A DNA stretch of 64,000 nucleotides, taken from contig NZ_VDDA01000001.1 of assembly GCF_006151805.1 (NCBI RefSeq), forward strand, positions 685,794-749,793, in the 5' to 3' direction. Source of the stretch: Methylobacterium terricola. GTDB lineage: Bacteria; Pseudomonadota; Alphaproteobacteria; Rhizobiales; Beijerinckiaceae. The position numbers and the translations under genes are program-made. This document shows positions 53,836 through 63,418 of this stretch, piece after piece; positions within the stretch are counted from its first letter, which is position 1; every line of letters begins with the position of its first letter. The notes under the pieces are model-generated. The model had not been told where the DNA came from. It worked only from the letters and a program-made list of their open reading frames with translations, and ran no database searches.

Positions 53836-54846
53836 TCAGGCCGCGGCGGCGAGCCCGGCATCGAGGCGGGCGCGGGCCTCGGCCGGGTCGAAGGTCGCCG
53901 GGACCGGGCGCAGCCGCGCGAGCGCCGCCTCGGCGCGCCGCAGGGACTCCCCGGCGAGGGCGGGCGCCGCGGCGGCGACCTCCTCCATCTCGGCGCGGAC
54001 GCCGTTGCAATGCAGGCCGACGTCGCAGCCGGCCCGGAAGGCGGCGGCGGTGCGATCCCGGAAGCTGCCCGAGAGGGCGTTCATCGACAGGTCGTCGGTC
54101 ATCAGCAGGCCGTCGAACCCGATGCGGCCGCGCACGATCTCGCGGATGACCGTGGCGGAGGTGGTGGCCGGGTTCTCCGGGTCGAGGGCGCGGAACACGA
54201 CGTGGGCCGACATCGCCATCGGCAGGTCGGCGAGCGCCTGGAACGGGCGGAAATCGTGCGCCTCCAGCGCGGCGAGGCTCGCCTCGACGACCGGAAGGGC
54301 GTGGTGGCTGTCGGCGCCGGCGCGGCCATGGCCGGGCACGTGCTTCATCACCGGCAGGACGCCGCCGGCCATCAGGCCCTCGGCCACCGCGCGCCCGAAG
54401 GCCGCGACCACCCCCGGCTCGGTCCCGTAGGCCCGGTCCCCGATGACGTCGTGGGCGCCGGGCACCGGCACGTCGAGAACGGGGGCGCAATCGACGTTGA
54501 TGCCGACCTGGGCGAGGTCGTAGGCCATCAGGCGGGCGCCGAGCCCGGCGAGCGCCGGCCCGCCCTCGGGGCCGCCGGCGCGGAAATAGGCCCGGCCGGA
54601 CGGGTAGGCCTGCCAATGCGGCCGCGTCATGCGCTGCACCCGCCCGCCCTCCTGGTCGATCAGGATCGGCGCGTCGGCACGGCCGACGGTCTCGCGGAGC
54701 GCCGCCGTGAGGGCGCGGACCTGCTCGGGGGTCTCGACGTTGCGCTTGAACAGGATGAAGCCCCAGGGCCGCGCCGCGCGGAAGAAGGCAGCCTCCTCGG
54801 GGCTCAAGGTCGGGCCGGCGCAGCCGAGGATCAGGGCAAGGGTCAT
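53836..54846 (-). CDS. nagZ: NagZ, beta-N-acetylhexosaminidase
   Basis: 336-residue family GH3 enzyme that removes N-acetylglucosamine from cytosolic muropeptides in cell-wall recycling. The hallmark KHVPGHGRAGADSHHALP near residue 165 carries the catalytic His on its flexible loop, and the nucleophile Asp is in LLMTDDLSMNAL near residue 245. LIDQEGGRVQR near residue 63 also fits. There is no signal peptide. The ATG at 54846 begins MTLALILGC; an upstream ATG adds 20 unconserved residues. scpA follows after 127 bp. Confidence 0.93.
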   Translation of the reverse strand: MTLALILGCAGPTLSPEEAAFFRAARPWGFILFKRNVETPEQVRALTAALRETVGRADAPILIDQEGGRVQRMTRPHWQAYPSGRAYFRAGGPEGGPALAGLGARLMAYDLAQVGINVDCAPVLDVPVPGAHDVIGDRAYGTEPGVVAAFGRAVAEGLMAGGVLPVMKHVPGHGRAGADSHHALPVVEASLAALEAHDFRPFQALADLPMAMSAHVVFRALDPENPATTSATVIREIVRGRIGFDGLLMTDDLSMNALSGSFRDRTAAAFRAGCDVGLHCNGVRAEMEEVAAAAPALAGESLRRAEAALARLRPVPATFDPAEARARLDAGLAAAA

Positions 54847-55053
54847 CGACGGCGGCTCTCGTCGGTTGGAGGGGGTGGGGCGATGATGCTCCCGCCCGGC
54901 GCCCATGCGGGCGCCGAGGACCGGGATTCGCGGGGAGGAAAGACGGAAATTGAGGCGATTCGCCGGCCCGGGGCTGTCGGCGAGACGCCACAGCCCCGGG
55001 GTTTCAGGTGGCGGAAGCGCGGCGGGCGCCTGTCCGCCGACGATCCGCGCGCG

Positions 55054-56460
55054 TCAATTCTTGGCGACGAAGCAGGCGGCGCCGGAGGCCTTGAGCTTGC
55101 CGCACAGGCCGTCGGCGCTCTCCTTCGACATCGGCCCGACGCGGACGCGGTAGATCGACTTGCCGTTCACCTCGGCCTGGCGGATCAGCGGCGACTGGCC
55201 GCCGAGCACGGCGCCGTAGCGCTCCTGCGCCTGGCGGAACGCGACCTCGGCCTCCTTCTCGGTCGCGCGCACCGAGAGCTGAACCGAAAAGCCGCCGACC
55301 GGCGCCTGGGGCGTCGGCACCGCCTGGGTGGTGACCGGCGGTTCGGCGGAGGCGACGCGCTGCACCGGCTTCTGCCGCGGCGTCTCGGCCACCGGGGTCG
55401 GGCTTTCGGCCGCCGGGGTCTGGGCGGGCGCGGCCGGGACGACCCGCGCGCTGCGCGGCGTGACCGGCGCCGGGGCCGAGCCGGTCGCCTCGGTCGGGAG
55501 GGTCATGGTCGGGATCGGCGAGACCGGCGCCTGCTGGGCCGCCTGCTGGGCGGCGGCCTGCGCGGCGCGCTGGGCCTCGATCGGCGACGGCTCGGGCCGG
55601 ACCGAGACGGTGCGCACCTTGCGCGGCTCGCCGAGGGAGTCGGTGAGGGCGTTGCCCGAGGCGGCGGGCCCGGCGGAGGATCCGGCCTCCGCGGCGAGCG
55701 AGCGGGCCGCCTGCTTGACGTCGAGGGGCTGCTCCTCGCGGTTGACGATGCGGATCTGCCCGTCCTTGGTGGTGGTGCCGCGCTCGTAGATCTGCTTGTT
55801 CTGGTCCGGGATCTCGACGCCGCCGGCATTCTGCGGCGCCACCTTGAGCGGCGCCTGATCGGCCATGACCAGGATCGGCGCGCCGGAGCGACCGTGATGG
55901 AAGGCCTTCCAGGTCAGCGCGCCGCCGATGGAGGCCGCGACAATGCCGAGCGCCGTGCCGACGAGGGCGATGCGCCGGCGGCCCCGGGGCCGCGGCTCGG
56001 CCATCGGCGCGGGCTCCGCCTCGGGCGCGGCGGCCGGGTCGGCGACGGTCTCGCGCTCGACCGCGGCCAGGTACTGGTTGAAGGCGGATTCCGGCGTCTG
56101 CGCCGGGGGCTGGTTCGCCACGGCCATCGTCGGCGCCGTCATGGACGGCTCCTGGCGGCTGGCCGGGAAACCGGCGGGGGCGGCCGGTGCGTCGCCGTAG
56201 CTCGGCAGGACCGGATCGACCCGGCCGCCGCGCGGCGGCTCGGCGGTCCGGCTCGCTTCCTTGGCCTCCTTGGCTTCGAGCAGGGCCCGGAACGGATCGT
56301 CCTGGCCGACGATACGGGCGAGTTCGGCGAGGGGATCGGGGCGCGGCGCCGCGGGACGGGCCTGATCGTGAACGGCCGGATGCGGGCGCACGGGGGTCGG
56401 CTGCTGATCCTGCTCGTAGGCGTCGTAGTCGACGGGAACCCGGGAAGCATTCGTCGTCAT
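55054..56460 (-). CDS. SPOR-domain membrane protein
   Basis: 468-residue protein with a Pro-rich cytoplasmic N-terminus (1-160), one membrane span (IALVGTALGIVAASIGGALT, about residues 168-187), a long Ala/Pro/Gln-rich periplasmic linker and a C-terminal SPOR domain (about residues 388-466: GGFSVQLSVRATEKEAEVAF, then YRVRVGPMSKESADGLCGKL). SPOR domains bind denuded septal glycan, so a role in division or wall remodelling is likely. It lies between argS and nagZ, a conserved position in Hyphomicrobiales. Confidence 0.88.
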   Translation of the reverse strand: MTTNASRVPVDYDAYEQDQQPTPVRPHPAVHDQARPAAPRPDPLAELARIVGQDDPFRALLEAKEAKEASRTAEPPRGGRVDPVLPSYGDAPAAPAGFPASRQEPSMTAPTMAVANQPPAQTPESAFNQYLAAVERETVADPAAAPEAEPAPMAEPRPRGRRRIALVGTALGIVAASIGGALTWKAFHHGRSGAPILVMADQAPLKVAPQNAGGVEIPDQNKQIYERGTTTKDGQIRIVNREEQPLDVKQAARSLAAEAGSSAGPAASGNALTDSLGEPRKVRTVSVRPEPSPIEAQRAAQAAAQQAAQQAPVSPIPTMTLPTEATGSAPAPVTPRSARVVPAAPAQTPAAESPTPVAETPRQKPVQRVASAEPPVTTQAVPTPQAPVGGFSVQLSVRATEKEAEVAFRQAQERYGAVLGGQSPLIRQAEVNGKSIYRVRVGPMSKESADGLCGKLKASGAACFVAKN

Positions 56461-56643
56461 GGCAGCACCATCCTGTTCGCCCTCGCGTCACCTCACCGCG
56501 CTCGGGCCCGGCTCGGCGACACCGGCCGCCTCGCCCCGGATATGGGGAGGGCGGCCGTCAGATCCCACGCTTACGTCCCGCCGCGGCGTCGCCCAGGGGG
56601 GCGTCCCGCGGCGTCCGGTCGCTCCGCATCCCGGCGCGGGGCC

Positions 56644-58401
56644 TCAGCGCATCTCGTCGGGGGCACCGACGCCGAGGATCCCGAGATTGGACGCGACCAC
56701 ACCCTTGAGGGCAGCGACGAGGGCCAGCCTCGCCTCGGTGGACTTTCTGTCGGTTTGATTAACAAACCGTAATTGCGGCAAGTCTTTGCCCTTGTTCCAG
56801 AAACTGTGGAACGCGCTGGCCAGCTCGTAGAGGTGGAACGCGAGGCGATGCGGCTCGTGGGCGGCCGCCGCCGCCTCGATCACGCGGGGCACCTGGGCGA
56901 TCAGGCGCATCATCTCGAGCTCGCCCGGGTCGGTCAGGCCGGACAGGTCCGCCCCGGCCAAGGCCGCCGGCGACAGGTCGAGATCGGGGAAGGCCTCGCG
57001 GGCCTGGCGGAACACCGAGGCCGCCCGGGCATGCGCATACTGAACGTAGAAGACCGGGTTGTCCTTCGACTGCTCGACCACCTTGGCGAGATCGAAATCG
57101 AGGGTGGCGTCGTTCTTGCGGTACAGCATCATGAACCGCACCGGATCGCGCCCGACCTCGTCGATCACCTCGCGCAGGGTGACGAACTCGCCGGCCCGCT
57201 TCGACATCTTCACCGGCTCGCCGCCGCGCAGCAGGCGCACCAGCTGGCACAGCTTGACGTCGAGGGCGGCCTTTCCGTCGGAGACCGCCTTCACGGCCGC
57301 CTGCATCCGCTTGACGTAGCCGCCATGGTCGGCGCCGAGCACGTCGATCAGCTCGACCGCACCGCGCTCGACCTTCGAGCGGTGATAGGCGATGTCGGAG
57401 GCGAAATAGGTGAAGCTGCCGTCCGATTTCAGGAGCGGCCGGTCGATGTCGTCGCCGAAGGCGGTGGCGCGGAACAGGGTCTGCTCGCGGTCCTCCCAAT
57501 CCTCCGGCAGCTGGCCCTTCGGCGGCGGCAGCCGGCCCTCGTAGACGAGGCCCTTGGCGCGCAGGTCGGCGATCAGCGCCGCCACCGCGCCGCCGTTGCC
57601 GCCACCCTGGAGCGTGCGCTCGGAGAAGAAAACGTCGTGGTGGATGCCGATGGCCGCCAGGTCCTCGCGGATCCGGTCCATCATCCGGTCGATCGCGAAG
57701 TCGCGCACCAGCGGCAGCCACTCGGATTCGGGCTGGCCGAGGAGGGTGTCGCCGTACTGCGCCTTCAGGGCCTGCCCGACCGGCACGAGGTAGTCGCCCG
57801 GATAGAGGCCGTCCGGGATCGTCACGGTCTCGCCCAGCGCCTCGCGGTAGCGCAGGAAGGCCGAGCGGGCGAGCACGTCGACCTGCGCGCCGGCATCGTT
57901 GATGTAGTACTCGCGCGTCACGTCCCGGCCGGCGGCGACCAGGAGGTTGACGAGCGCATCGCCGAACACCGCGCCGCGGCCATGGCCGACATGCATCGGC
58001 CCGGTCGGGTTGGCGGAGACGTACTCGACATTGACCCCGCCCGGGACGGGAGCGCCGCGGCCGTAGGCCTCGCCGTCGCGGAGCGCCGCCCGGACCACCT
58101 CGCCGTAGATGTCAGGGTTCAGCCGCAGGTTGATGAAGCCCGGCCCGGCGACGCTCGCCTCCGTCACGCGGGGATCCTGGCGCAGGTCCGCCGCCAGCGC
58201 CTCGGCCAGGGCCTTCGGGTTGGTGCGCGCCTCCTTCGCCAGCACCAGGGCGGCGTTGGTGGCGAGGTCGCCGTGGCTCGGGTCGCGCGGCGGCTCGACC
58301 ACCACGCGGGCGCGGTCGAGGCCCTCCGGCAGGGTGCCGGCGCGGGTGAGCGTCTCGAGCGCCTCGCCGATGCGGGCCTCGAAGGCGGCGAAGATGTTCA
58401 T
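56644..58401 (-). CDS. argS: ArgS, arginyl-tRNA synthetase
   Basis: 585-residue class I synthetase. The N-terminal tRNA-binding domain (1-110) is followed by the HIGH-type motif [17 protein letters not shown] near residue 125, the [12 protein letters not shown] motif near residue 375, and a C-terminal anticodon-binding DALR domain ([20 protein letters not shown]). Length and order are normal. The ATG at 58401 begins [15 protein letters not shown]; the open frame upstream is noncoding. It is divergent from serS across 213 bp. Confidence 0.96.
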   Translation of the reverse strand: MNIFAAFEARIGEALETLTRAGTLPEGLDRARVVVEPPRDPSHGDLATNAALVLAKEARTNPKALAEALAADLRQDPRVTEASVAGPGFINLRLNPDIYGEVVRAALRDGEAYGRGAPVPGGVNVEYVSANPTGPMHVGHGRGAVFGDALVNLLVAAGRDVTREYYINDAGAQVDVLARSAFLRYREALGETVTIPDGLYPGDYLVPVGQALKAQYGDTLLGQPESEWLPLVRDFAIDRMMDRIREDLAAIGIHHDVFFSERTLQGGGNGGAVAALIADLRAKGLVYEGRLPPPKGQLPEDWEDREQTLFRATAFGDDIDRPLLKSDGSFTYFASDIAYHRSKVERGAVELIDVLGADHGGYVKRMQAAVKAVSDGKAALDVKLCQLVRLLRGGEPVKMSKRAGEFVTLREVIDEVGRDPVRFMMLYRKNDATLDFDLAKVVEQSKDNPVFYVQYAHARAASVFRQAREAFPDLDLSPAALAGADLSGLTDPGELEMMRLIAQVPRVIEAAAAAHEPHRLAFHLYELASAFHSFWNKGKDLPQLRFVNQTDRKSTEARLALVAALKGVVASNLGILGVGAPDEMR

Positions 58402-58614
58402 GCGTTGACCAGTTCTGCAAAGTTCGGGCCGGATGCAGTGAGACCGCACCCGGCGCGCCGGGCTCTTCTCACGCCGGGGCGGGCGGCTGCAAGCGGGGCG
58501 GTTCGTGCGGGAGTCGGCTCCTCCCTTGTCGCCGCAGGGCCGATGCTGCAAAGCGTCGTGGCGTCACCGGCCGGATTCTCCGGCCCTTACGAGACAAACG
58601 ATTCGGACCGCGCC

Positions 58615-59931
58615 ATGCACGACATCCGGGCCATCCGCGACAACCCGGCCGCCTTCGACAAGGGACTGACGAGCCGCGGGCTGGAGCCGCTCGCCTCGCA
58701 GCTGATTGCCCTCGACGACGAGCGCAAGGCCGCGATCTCGGCGGCGCAGGCAGCCCAGGAGAAGCGCAACGCGCTGTCGAAGGAGATCGGCGCGGCCAAG
58801 AAGGCGAAGGACGAGGCGCGGGCGCAAGCGCTGATGGCCGAGGTCGCCCGCCTCAAGGAGGACGCACCCGCCCTCGACGCGGCGGCCGATGCCGCCGGCA
58901 AGGCCCTGACCGAGCGCCTGTCGGCGATCCCCAACCTCCCGGGCCCGGACGTGCCGGAGGGCCGCGACGAGCACGATAACGTCGAGAGGAGCCGCTTCGA
59001 GGGGCGGGGGCTCGCCCAGGAGGGCCGCCAGCATTTCGAGCTCGGCGAGGCCATGGGCCTGATGGATTTCGAGACCGCCTCGAAGCTGTCCGGCTCGCGC
59101 TTCGTGGTGCTGAAGGGCCAGATCGCCCGGCTGGAGCGGGCGCTCGGCCAGTTCATGCTCGACCTGCATACCGGCGAGCACGGCTATACCGAGGTGGTGC
59201 CGCCGCTCCTGGTGCGCGACGAGGCGATGTTCGGCACCGCGCAGCTGCCGAAGTTCCGCGACGACCAGTTCGCGGCGGTGCAGGGCTCGCCCGAGATGGC
59301 GCAGGAGAGCGGCGCGCCGAACCGCTGGCTGATCCCGACGGCGGAAGTCCCGCTCACCAACCTGGTGCGCGAATCGATCCTCGCCGAGGACGAGCTGCCG
59401 CTGCGCTTCACCGCGCTCACCCCCTGCTTCCGGGCCGAGGCCGGGGCGGCGGGGCGCGACACCCGCGGGATGCTGCGCCAGCACCAGTTCAGCAAGGTGG
59501 AACTCGTCTCGATCACGGCGCCCGAGCGCTCGGCCGAGGAGCACGAGCGGATGCTGGCCTGCGCGGAAGCCGTGCTGAAGCGCCTCGACATCCCGTTCCG
59601 GGTCGTCACGCTCTGCACCGGCGACATGGGCTTCGCCTCGACCAAGACCTACGACATCGAGGCCTGGCTGCCGGGGCAGAAGACCTATCGCGAGATCTCG
59701 TCCTGCTCGGTCTGCGGCGACTTCCAGGCCCGCCGGATGGAGGCGCGCTACCGCCCGAAGGAGGGCAAGGGCGTCGCTTACGTCCACACCCTCAACGGCT
59801 CGGGCGTCGCGGTCGGCCGCGCGCTGATCGCCGTGATGGAGAACTACCAGAACCCCGACGGCAGCGTCACGATCCCGTCGGCCCTCGCGCCCTACATGGG
59901 CGGCCTCACCCGCATCGAAGGACACCGGTGA
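58615..59931 (+). CDS. serS: SerS, seryl-tRNA synthetase
   Basis: 438-residue class II synthetase. The N-terminal coiled-coil arm (about residues 25-105, [20 protein letters not shown] onward) binds the long variable arm of tRNA-Ser. Motif 2 ([20 protein letters not shown]) lies near residue 283, and motif 3 ([19 protein letters not shown]) near residue 400. The ATG at 58615 begins [18 protein letters not shown]. The very long open frame before it is antisense to argS. The stop overlaps the surE ATG (TGATG). Confidence 0.96.
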   Translation: MHDIRAIRDNPAAFDKGLTSRGLEPLASQLIALDDERKAAISAAQAAQEKRNALSKEIGAAKKAKDEARAQALMAEVARLKEDAPALDAAADAAGKALTERLSAIPNLPGPDVPEGRDEHDNVERSRFEGRGLAQEGRQHFELGEAMGLMDFETASKLSGSRFVVLKGQIARLERALGQFMLDLHTGEHGYTEVVPPLLVRDEAMFGTAQLPKFRDDQFAAVQGSPEMAQESGAPNRWLIPTAEVPLTNLVRESILAEDELPLRFTALTPCFRAEAGAAGRDTRGMLRQHQFSKVELVSITAPERSAEEHERMLACAEAVLKRLDIPFRVVTLCTGDMGFASTKTYDIEAWLPGQKTYREISSCSVCGDFQARRMEARYRPKEGKGVAYVHTLNGSGVAVGRALIAVMENYQNPDGSVTIPSALAPYMGGLTRIEGHR

Positions 59932-60692
59932 TGCGCATTCTCGTCACCAACGACGACGGCATCCACGCGCCGGGCCTGAAATGCCTGGAGGACATCGCCC
60001 GGGACCTCTCGGACGACGTCTGGGTCGTGGCGCCGGAGACCGACCAGAGCGGCGTGTCGCACTCGCTGTCGCTGAACGATCCGCTCCGCCTGCGCCAGGC
60101 CGGCGAGAAGCGTTACGCGGTCAAGGGCACGCCCTCCGACTGCATCATCATGGGCATCCGCCACATCCTGAAGGACCACGGGCCCGACCTCGTGCTCTCG
60201 GGCGTCAACCGCGGCCAGAACGTCGCCGAGGACGTGACCTATTCGGGCACGATCGCGGGCGCCATGGAGGCGACGATCCTCGGCGTGAAGGCGATCGCGC
60301 TGAGCCAGGCCTACGGCATCGGCGGGCGGGCCAACGTGAAGTGGCACACCGCCGCCCATCACGGCGCGAAGGTCGTCCGGCGCATCCTGGAGGTCGGGAT
60401 CGAGCCCGGCATCCTGGTCAACGTCAACTTCCCGGATTGCGAGCCGGACGCGGTTCAGGGGATCGCGGTGGCGGCGCAGGGCGTGCGCAACCAGGCGCTG
60501 CTGTCGATCGACGAGCGGGTCGACGGGCGCGGCAACCCGTATTTCTGGCTCGCCTTCGCCAAGGCGCGGTTCGAGCCGGGCCACGGTACCGACCTGAAGG
60601 CGATCGCCGAGGGCCGCATCTCGATCACGCCCCTGCGCCTCGACCTCACCGACGAGCCGACGCTGACCCGCTTCGCCCAGGCCTTCACATGA
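59931..60692 (+). CDS. surE: SurE, 5'(3')-nucleotidase
   Basis: 253-residue nucleotidase/exopolyphosphatase. The N-terminus [16 protein letters not shown] holds the metal-binding Asp pair, followed by APETDQSGVSHSLSL near residue 37 and LVLSGVNRGQNVAEDVTYSG near residue 86, all SurE hallmarks. The ATG at 59931 overlaps the serS stop; a GTG three bases earlier is possible. Together with the next two genes it forms the conserved surE-pcm-nlpD order known from many proteobacteria. Confidence 0.96.
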   Translation: MRILVTNDDGIHAPGLKCLEDIARDLSDDVWVVAPETDQSGVSHSLSLNDPLRLRQAGEKRYAVKGTPSDCIIMGIRHILKDHGPDLVLSGVNRGQNVAEDVTYSGTIAGAMEATILGVKAIALSQAYGIGGRANVKWHTAAHHGAKVVRRILEVGIEPGILVNVNFPDCEPDAVQGIAVAAQGVRNQALLSIDERVDGRGNPYFWLAFAKARFEPGHGTDLKAIAEGRISITPLRLDLTDEPTLTRFAQAFT

Positions 60693-61409
60693 GTGACTCC
60701 ACATGGGCGACTTCGCGTGAATGACGAGAGCGAGCCGGACGCCTCCGGACCGGAACCGGCAGGCGAGCCGTCCGGCGCGGTCGAGACCGCGGCCTTCGTG
60801 CTGGGACTTCGCGCCCGCGGCGTGCGCGACGCCGCGGTGCTCGGGGCGATGGAGCGGGTGCCGCGGGAGGCGTTCGCGCCGCTCGCCTTCCGCGATCTGG
60901 CCCGGCGGGACATCGCCCTGCCGCTGCCCTGCGGCCAGACCATGACGGCGCCGAGCGTGATCGCCACGATGCTGGCGGCGCTCAACGTCCCGGGCGCGCG
61001 GGTGCTCGAGGTCGGCACCGGCTCCGGCTACGCCACGGCCCTGCTGCTGCGCCTCGGGGCCGCCGAGGTGGTGAGCCTCGAACGCTACGCCACCCTCGCG
61101 CGCAACGCCCGCTCGCGCCTCGATGCGCTCGGCTTCGGCGCCGCGATGGTCGGCCTCGCCGATGGCTGCGCTCCGCCGGAGGAGGCCGGCGGCTTCGACC
61201 GCATCCTGGTCAACGGCACGCTCCGCGACCTGCCCCAGGCCCTCCTCGACCGGTTGAACCCCGGCGGCCGCCTCGTGGGCGCGCTCGGCATGCCGGCCGG
61301 CCCGCGCCTCGTCGCCATCGCGCAGGAATCCGACGGCCCGTGGCGGCAGGTGCGCGAGACGCCGCTCCGCATCGGCCCGATGACCCCCGGCCTGGCGGCC
61401 GTGCTCTAA
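60693..61409 (+). CDS. pcm: Pcm, protein-L-isoaspartate O-methyltransferase
   Basis: Class I SAM methyltransferase that repairs isoaspartyl residues, 238 residues from the GTG at 60693 or 230 from the GTG at 60717; neither has a good Shine-Dalgarno. The PIMT-typical VPREAFAPLAFRDLA near residue 56, CGQTMTAPSVIATMLAAL near residue 79 and the SAM loop VLEVGTGSGYATALL near residue 104 are present. The C-terminus is shorter than in some Pcm proteins. It abuts surE and precedes the NlpD-like gene. Confidence 0.92.
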   Translation: MTPHGRLRVNDESEPDASGPEPAGEPSGAVETAAFVLGLRARGVRDAAVLGAMERVPREAFAPLAFRDLARRDIALPLPCGQTMTAPSVIATMLAALNVPGARVLEVGTGSGYATALLLRLGAAEVVSLERYATLARNARSRLDALGFGAAMVGLADGCAPPEEAGGFDRILVNGTLRDLPQALLDRLNPGGRLVGALGMPAGPRLVAIAQESDGPWRQVRETPLRIGPMTPGLAAVL

Positions 61410-61574
61410 CAGGCCGCACGGATCCGACTCGCCTAAGTCCGAATCCGCCCGTGACGGTGAAGCCGAAACGGCGCCCTGCAACGGAAGCTTAACCTGAATC
61501 CGCTTTGAATCCGCTCCATAGGGTTGCGTGGATGTACGGGTGCGTCGATGCGGGATCGCGGGGCAGGCAAGGGG

Positions 61575-63236
61575 ATGCGGACGCTATCGCGCTTCGCCCT
61601 CATCGGGCTGATCGGGGGCGCTTCGGCGGCCTGCAGCACCGATGCGGTGCGGCTCGACCCGTTCTCGAACCCGTTCTCATCGAGCGCGAGCGGCGACCCG
61701 GGGGCGACCGGCAGCCTGCCGGAGGGCAACGCGGTCGCGGCCCCGATCCGCTCGACGCCGATCCAGTCGCGGCCCCTGTCGGCGCCGCTGGCCGCCGCGC
61801 CGCTGTCGAGCCGTCCTCTCGCCGCTCCGGTCGCGACGCCCCGCGTCGCCGCGGCGGCCCCGGTCACCGGCGGCCCGGCCGGCTGGTCGGCGGCGGGCGG
61901 CACCACCATCACGGTCGGCGCCAATGACAGCCTGAACCAGATGTCGACCCGGTTCGGCGTCCCCGCCGCGGCGATCCTCCAGGCCAACGGCCTGTCGAGC
62001 GCCGCCCAGGTCACCCCCGGCCGTCAAGTCGTGATCCCGGTCTACCATGCCGGCGGCGTGCCGGCGATGAGCGCCCGGGCGGTGCCGCCGGCCCCGGCGC
62101 CGCGGATGGCGATGACCGAGACCCGCGCCCCCGAGCCGGTGCGCCGGGTCGCCGAGGCCGCGCCGCGCCCCGAGCCCCTCCGCCGCGATCCGGAGGTCGC
62201 CCGCCGGGAGCAGGAGGCCACGCGCCGCGAGCAAGAGGCCGCGCGCCGCGAGCAGGAGGCCGCCCGGCGCGAGCAGGAGGCCGCACGGCGCGAGCAAGAG
62301 GCGGAATCGGCCCGCAAGGCCCATACCCGCCCGGGTCAGGCCGAGGCGAAGCCGGTGGCGCCCAATGCTGCCGAGCGCGCCGCCAAGCTCAACCCGCGCA
62401 AGGCCCAGCCGCGCGAGGACGACGAGGAGGCGGTCGCCGCGAAGCCGCAGCGGCCCGAGCCGAAGGCGGTGGCCAAGGCCGAGCCGAAGGCCGTCGCCAA
62501 GGTGGCCGCGCGCCAGCAGGACGACGACGAGGACGAGAAGGTCGCGGCCAAGCCGCAGAAGCCCGAGCACAAGAAGCCCGAGCCGAAGGCCGTCGAGAAG
62601 GCGAAGCCGGAGCCGAAGAAGGTCGCCGAGGCGGTCAAGCCGGAACCGCGCAAGATCGAGATCAAGGCCGAGGCAAAGCCGGAGGTCAAGAAGCCCGAGC
62701 CGAAGCAGGCCGAGGCCGCGAAGCCCGAGGTGAAGAAGGTGGCGGAGCTGAAGCCGGCGCCGAAGCCCGAGCCGGTCAAGCCGGTGAAGGTCGCTTCCCT
62801 GCCCGAGAAGGCTCCCGAGCCGGCACCGGCTCCGGCCGTCGCCCCCGCGGCGCCCGCGCCGGACCCGCAATCGAGCTTCCGCTGGCCGGCTCGCGGCCGG
62901 GTGATCAACGGCTACGGCTCGAGCGGCAACGAAGGCATCAACATCGCGGTGCCCGAGGGCACGCCGGTGAAGGCCGCCGAAGAAGGCACCGTGGCCTATG
63001 CCGGCAGCGACGTGAAGGGCTACGGCAAGCTGGTCCTGGTGCGCCACGCCAACGGCTACGTCTCGGCCTACGCCCATAACGGCGAGATCGACGTGCGGCC
63101 GGGCGAGAAGGTGAAGCGTGGCCAGACCATCGCCAAGTCCGGCGCCTCGGGCAACGTGACCTCGCCGCAGCTGCACTTCGAGATCCGTAAGGGCGCGACC
63201 CCGGTCGATCCGATGCCGCACCTGGCGAGCAACTGA
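61575..63236 (+). CDS. nlpD: NlpD-type LysM/LytM lipoprotein, degenerate active site
   Basis: 553-residue predicted lipoprotein. A lipobox ends in GGASAAC (Cys20). A LysM domain (TTITVGANDSLNQMSTRFGV, about residues 112-160) binds peptidoglycan. A 7-residue tandem repeat (209-243) and a long Lys/Pro/Glu-rich linker follow, then a C-terminal M23/LytM domain (about 434-550). The metal ligands are replaced: NEGINIA instead of HxGxDIA, and SPQLHFE instead of HLHFE. It is thus a non-catalytic amidase activator like NlpD, EnvC or DipM rather than a peptidase. The surE-pcm-nlpD order supports the name. Two earlier starts, 61524 and 61548, are possible. Confidence 0.87.
   Translation: MRTLSRFALIGLIGGASAACSTDAVRLDPFSNPFSSSASGDPGATGSLPEGNAVAAPIRSTPIQSRPLSAPLAAAPLSSRPLAAPVATPRVAAAAPVTGGPAGWSAAGGTTITVGANDSLNQMSTRFGVPAAAILQANGLSSAAQVTPGRQVVIPVYHAGGVPAMSARAVPPAPAPRMAMTETRAPEPVRRVAEAAPRPEPLRRDPEVARREQEATRREQEAARREQEAARREQEAARREQEAESARKAHTRPGQAEAKPVAPNAAERAAKLNPRKAQPREDDEEAVAAKPQRPEPKAVAKAEPKAVAKVAARQQDDDEDEKVAAKPQKPEHKKPEPKAVEKAKPEPKKVAEAVKPEPRKIEIKAEAKPEVKKPEPKQAEAAKPEVKKVAELKPAPKPEPVKPVKVASLPEKAPEPAPAPAVAPAAPAPDPQSSFRWPARGRVINGYGSSGNEGINIAVPEGTPVKAAEEGTVAYAGSDVKGYGKLVLVRHANGYVSAYAHNGEIDVRPGEKVKRGQTIAKSGASGNVTSPQLHFEIRKGATPVDPMPHLASN
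62199..62303 (+). repeat. five tandem 21-bp units inside nlpD
   Basis: Five in-frame copies of a 21-bp unit encoding ARREQEA (one copy TRREQEA), residues 209-243. The units differ at third positions, so the repeat is not brand new. The segment is predicted to be a charged helix or coiled coil in the linker. Confidence 0.85.
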
Positions 63237-63258
63237 GACCACGCCGACAGGGCGAACA

Positions 63259-63282
63259 GGCGGGGCGCGCGAGCGTCCCGCC
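63259..63282 (+). terminator. Rho-independent-like terminator of the serS-nlpD transcript
   Basis: GGCGGGGCGC (63259-63268) pairs with GCGTCCCGCC (63273-63282), nine of ten positions, with a 4-base loop, followed by TCTTTGCGTTG. It sits 23 bp after the nlpD stop. Confidence 0.65.
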
Positions 63283-63418
63283 TCTTTGCGTTGTGAGGCG
63301 AGGAAAACCGCCCGCCATCCCCAACCAATCTGCCACCCTCCGGGTCGTCCCGGGCTCCGCTTCGCGGGCCCGGCATGACCCGGGGAACGTCGGAACCGTC
63401 GGCAACGGCGAAGGGGCG

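Noticed and set aside
56773..58614. 614-codon in-frame extension upstream of serS
   Set aside because: The stretch is antisense to argS and has no family similarity; SerS begins with its conserved [10 protein letters not shown] at 58615.
61575..63236. M23 protein as an active zinc endopeptidase
   Set aside because: Two first-shell positions in the HxxxD motif and the first His of HxH are replaced.
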